Shown one piece after another: positions 63,784 to 64,000 of a stretch of 64,000 bases of DNA. A program made the position numbers and the translations under genes. This DNA comes from an uncultured Lachnospiraceae bacterium (GTDB lineage: Bacteria > Bacillota > Clostridia > Lachnospirales > Lachnospiraceae), in the NCBI GenBank assembly GCA_945919795.1, contig CAMEJJ010000008.1, positions 1 to 64,000 of the forward strand. Direction: 5' to 3'. Position 1 is the first letter of the stretch; every line of letters starts with the position of its first letter. The notes below the pieces were generated by a model. The model had not been told where the DNA came from. It ran no database searches and worked only from the letters and a program-made list of their open reading frames with translations.

Positions 63784-64000
63784 TGTAATTCCTCCATAAA
63801 CTCTTTTGTTGTTAAAATTCCTTTTGAGAAAGGCATTCCTGCTTTTCTGCATGCTTCTGCTAACAATGTAACCTGTGGAACCGTTAATCGCAGTTTCTGC
63901 AACTCATCAACCTGCGAAAAAATTTCCTTTGGTGTTCCTTCCATTCGGATTTGTCCTTTATCCATGACAAAGACCTTGTCGGCATAAACAACTTCTTCCA
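63768..64000 (-). CDS. ecfA1: ECF transporter ATPase EcfA1 (C-terminal part; cut by window edge)
   Basis: Only the last 77 codons or so are in the window. The frame reads EEVVYADKVFVMDKGQIRMEGTPKEIFSQ, quoted in part as FVMDKGQI and GTPKEIF, the conserved end of ECF ATPases, and stops inside the start region of ecfA2. The catalytic motifs lie beyond the window. Confidence 0.9.
   Translation of the reverse strand, partial: EEVVYADKVFVMDKGQIRMEGTPKEIFSQVDELQKLRLTVPQVTLLAEACRKAGMPFSKGILTTKEFMEELQCLLS

Overview
The window looks like chromosomal DNA of an anaerobic, low-to-mid GC Firmicute, most likely a butyrate-producing Lachnospiraceae (Butyrivibrio/Coprococcus-like). The evidence is a complete butyryl-CoA set (thl-crt-hbd-bcd-etfB-etfA), a separate ptb-buk pair that turns butyryl-CoA into butyrate and ATP, a GH9 cellulase-type lipoprotein, Gram-positive ribosomal/ECF gene order (ecfA1-ecfA2-ecfT-truA-rplM-rpsI) and an FMN riboswitch before ribU. 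The species call is inference.

Layout. 0-0.3 kb: two tRNA-Ser genes. 0.5-6.8 kb: minus-strand housekeeping, with the t6A genes tsaE, tsaB and tsaD, plus rimI, an RNase Z-like hydrolase and ispD. 7-10.2 kb: ribU under an FMN riboswitch, then tex. 10.4-12.7 kb: GH9 lipoprotein. 13-14.8 kb: three small plus-strand genes (two membrane proteins and an HExxH protein). 15-18.7 kb: secA-prfB. 19-21 kb: ptb-buk. 21.1-21.9 kb: a gene-free stretch with a large palindrome, a gene fossil and a 54-bp tandem repeat. 21.9-27.9 kb: a membrane lipase, a SGNH/MBOAT acyltransferase pair, a YbaK-like deacylase, a rhomboid protease and a YdcF-like protein. 28.0-36.3 kb: an accessory island bracketed by two inverted copies of a ~220-bp structured palindromic repeat. 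It carries an Rpn-type nuclease, gene debris, a HEPN-like protein, a giant Sel1-repeat protein with a DUF4145-like end, and two membrane proteins. 36.5-42.8 kb: butyryl-CoA operon. 42.9-48.7 kb: M23 peptidase, hpf, a DnaA-box cluster, an NlpC/P60 hydrolase with WalR-like boxes, an SDR and a DHH phosphoesterase. 48.7-52.9 kb: palindrome, a GH3-GH25 fusion, an orphan adenine methyltransferase and a prepilin. 53-56.3 kb: a possible NAD-linked locus of an NrtR-like Nudix regulator, a radical SAM protein and a protein with an ADP-ribosyl-cyclase-like domain. 56.4-58 kb: an XRE-PurM fusion and a compact type I toxin-antitoxin locus. 58-64 kb: GH13 amylase, rpsI, rplM, truA and the ECF transporter genes.

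Most candidates for something new lie in the accessory and intergenic DNA: the 31-aa toxin with convergent antisense RNA (57.6-57.96 kb), the NrtR/radical SAM/cyclase-like locus, the inverted-repeat-bracketed island, several independent large palindromes, and two cases in which the last codons of a gene (rimI, tex) are tandemly repeated beyond its stop. Everything here was read by eye. No database search or folding program was run, so family names rest on motif recognition.
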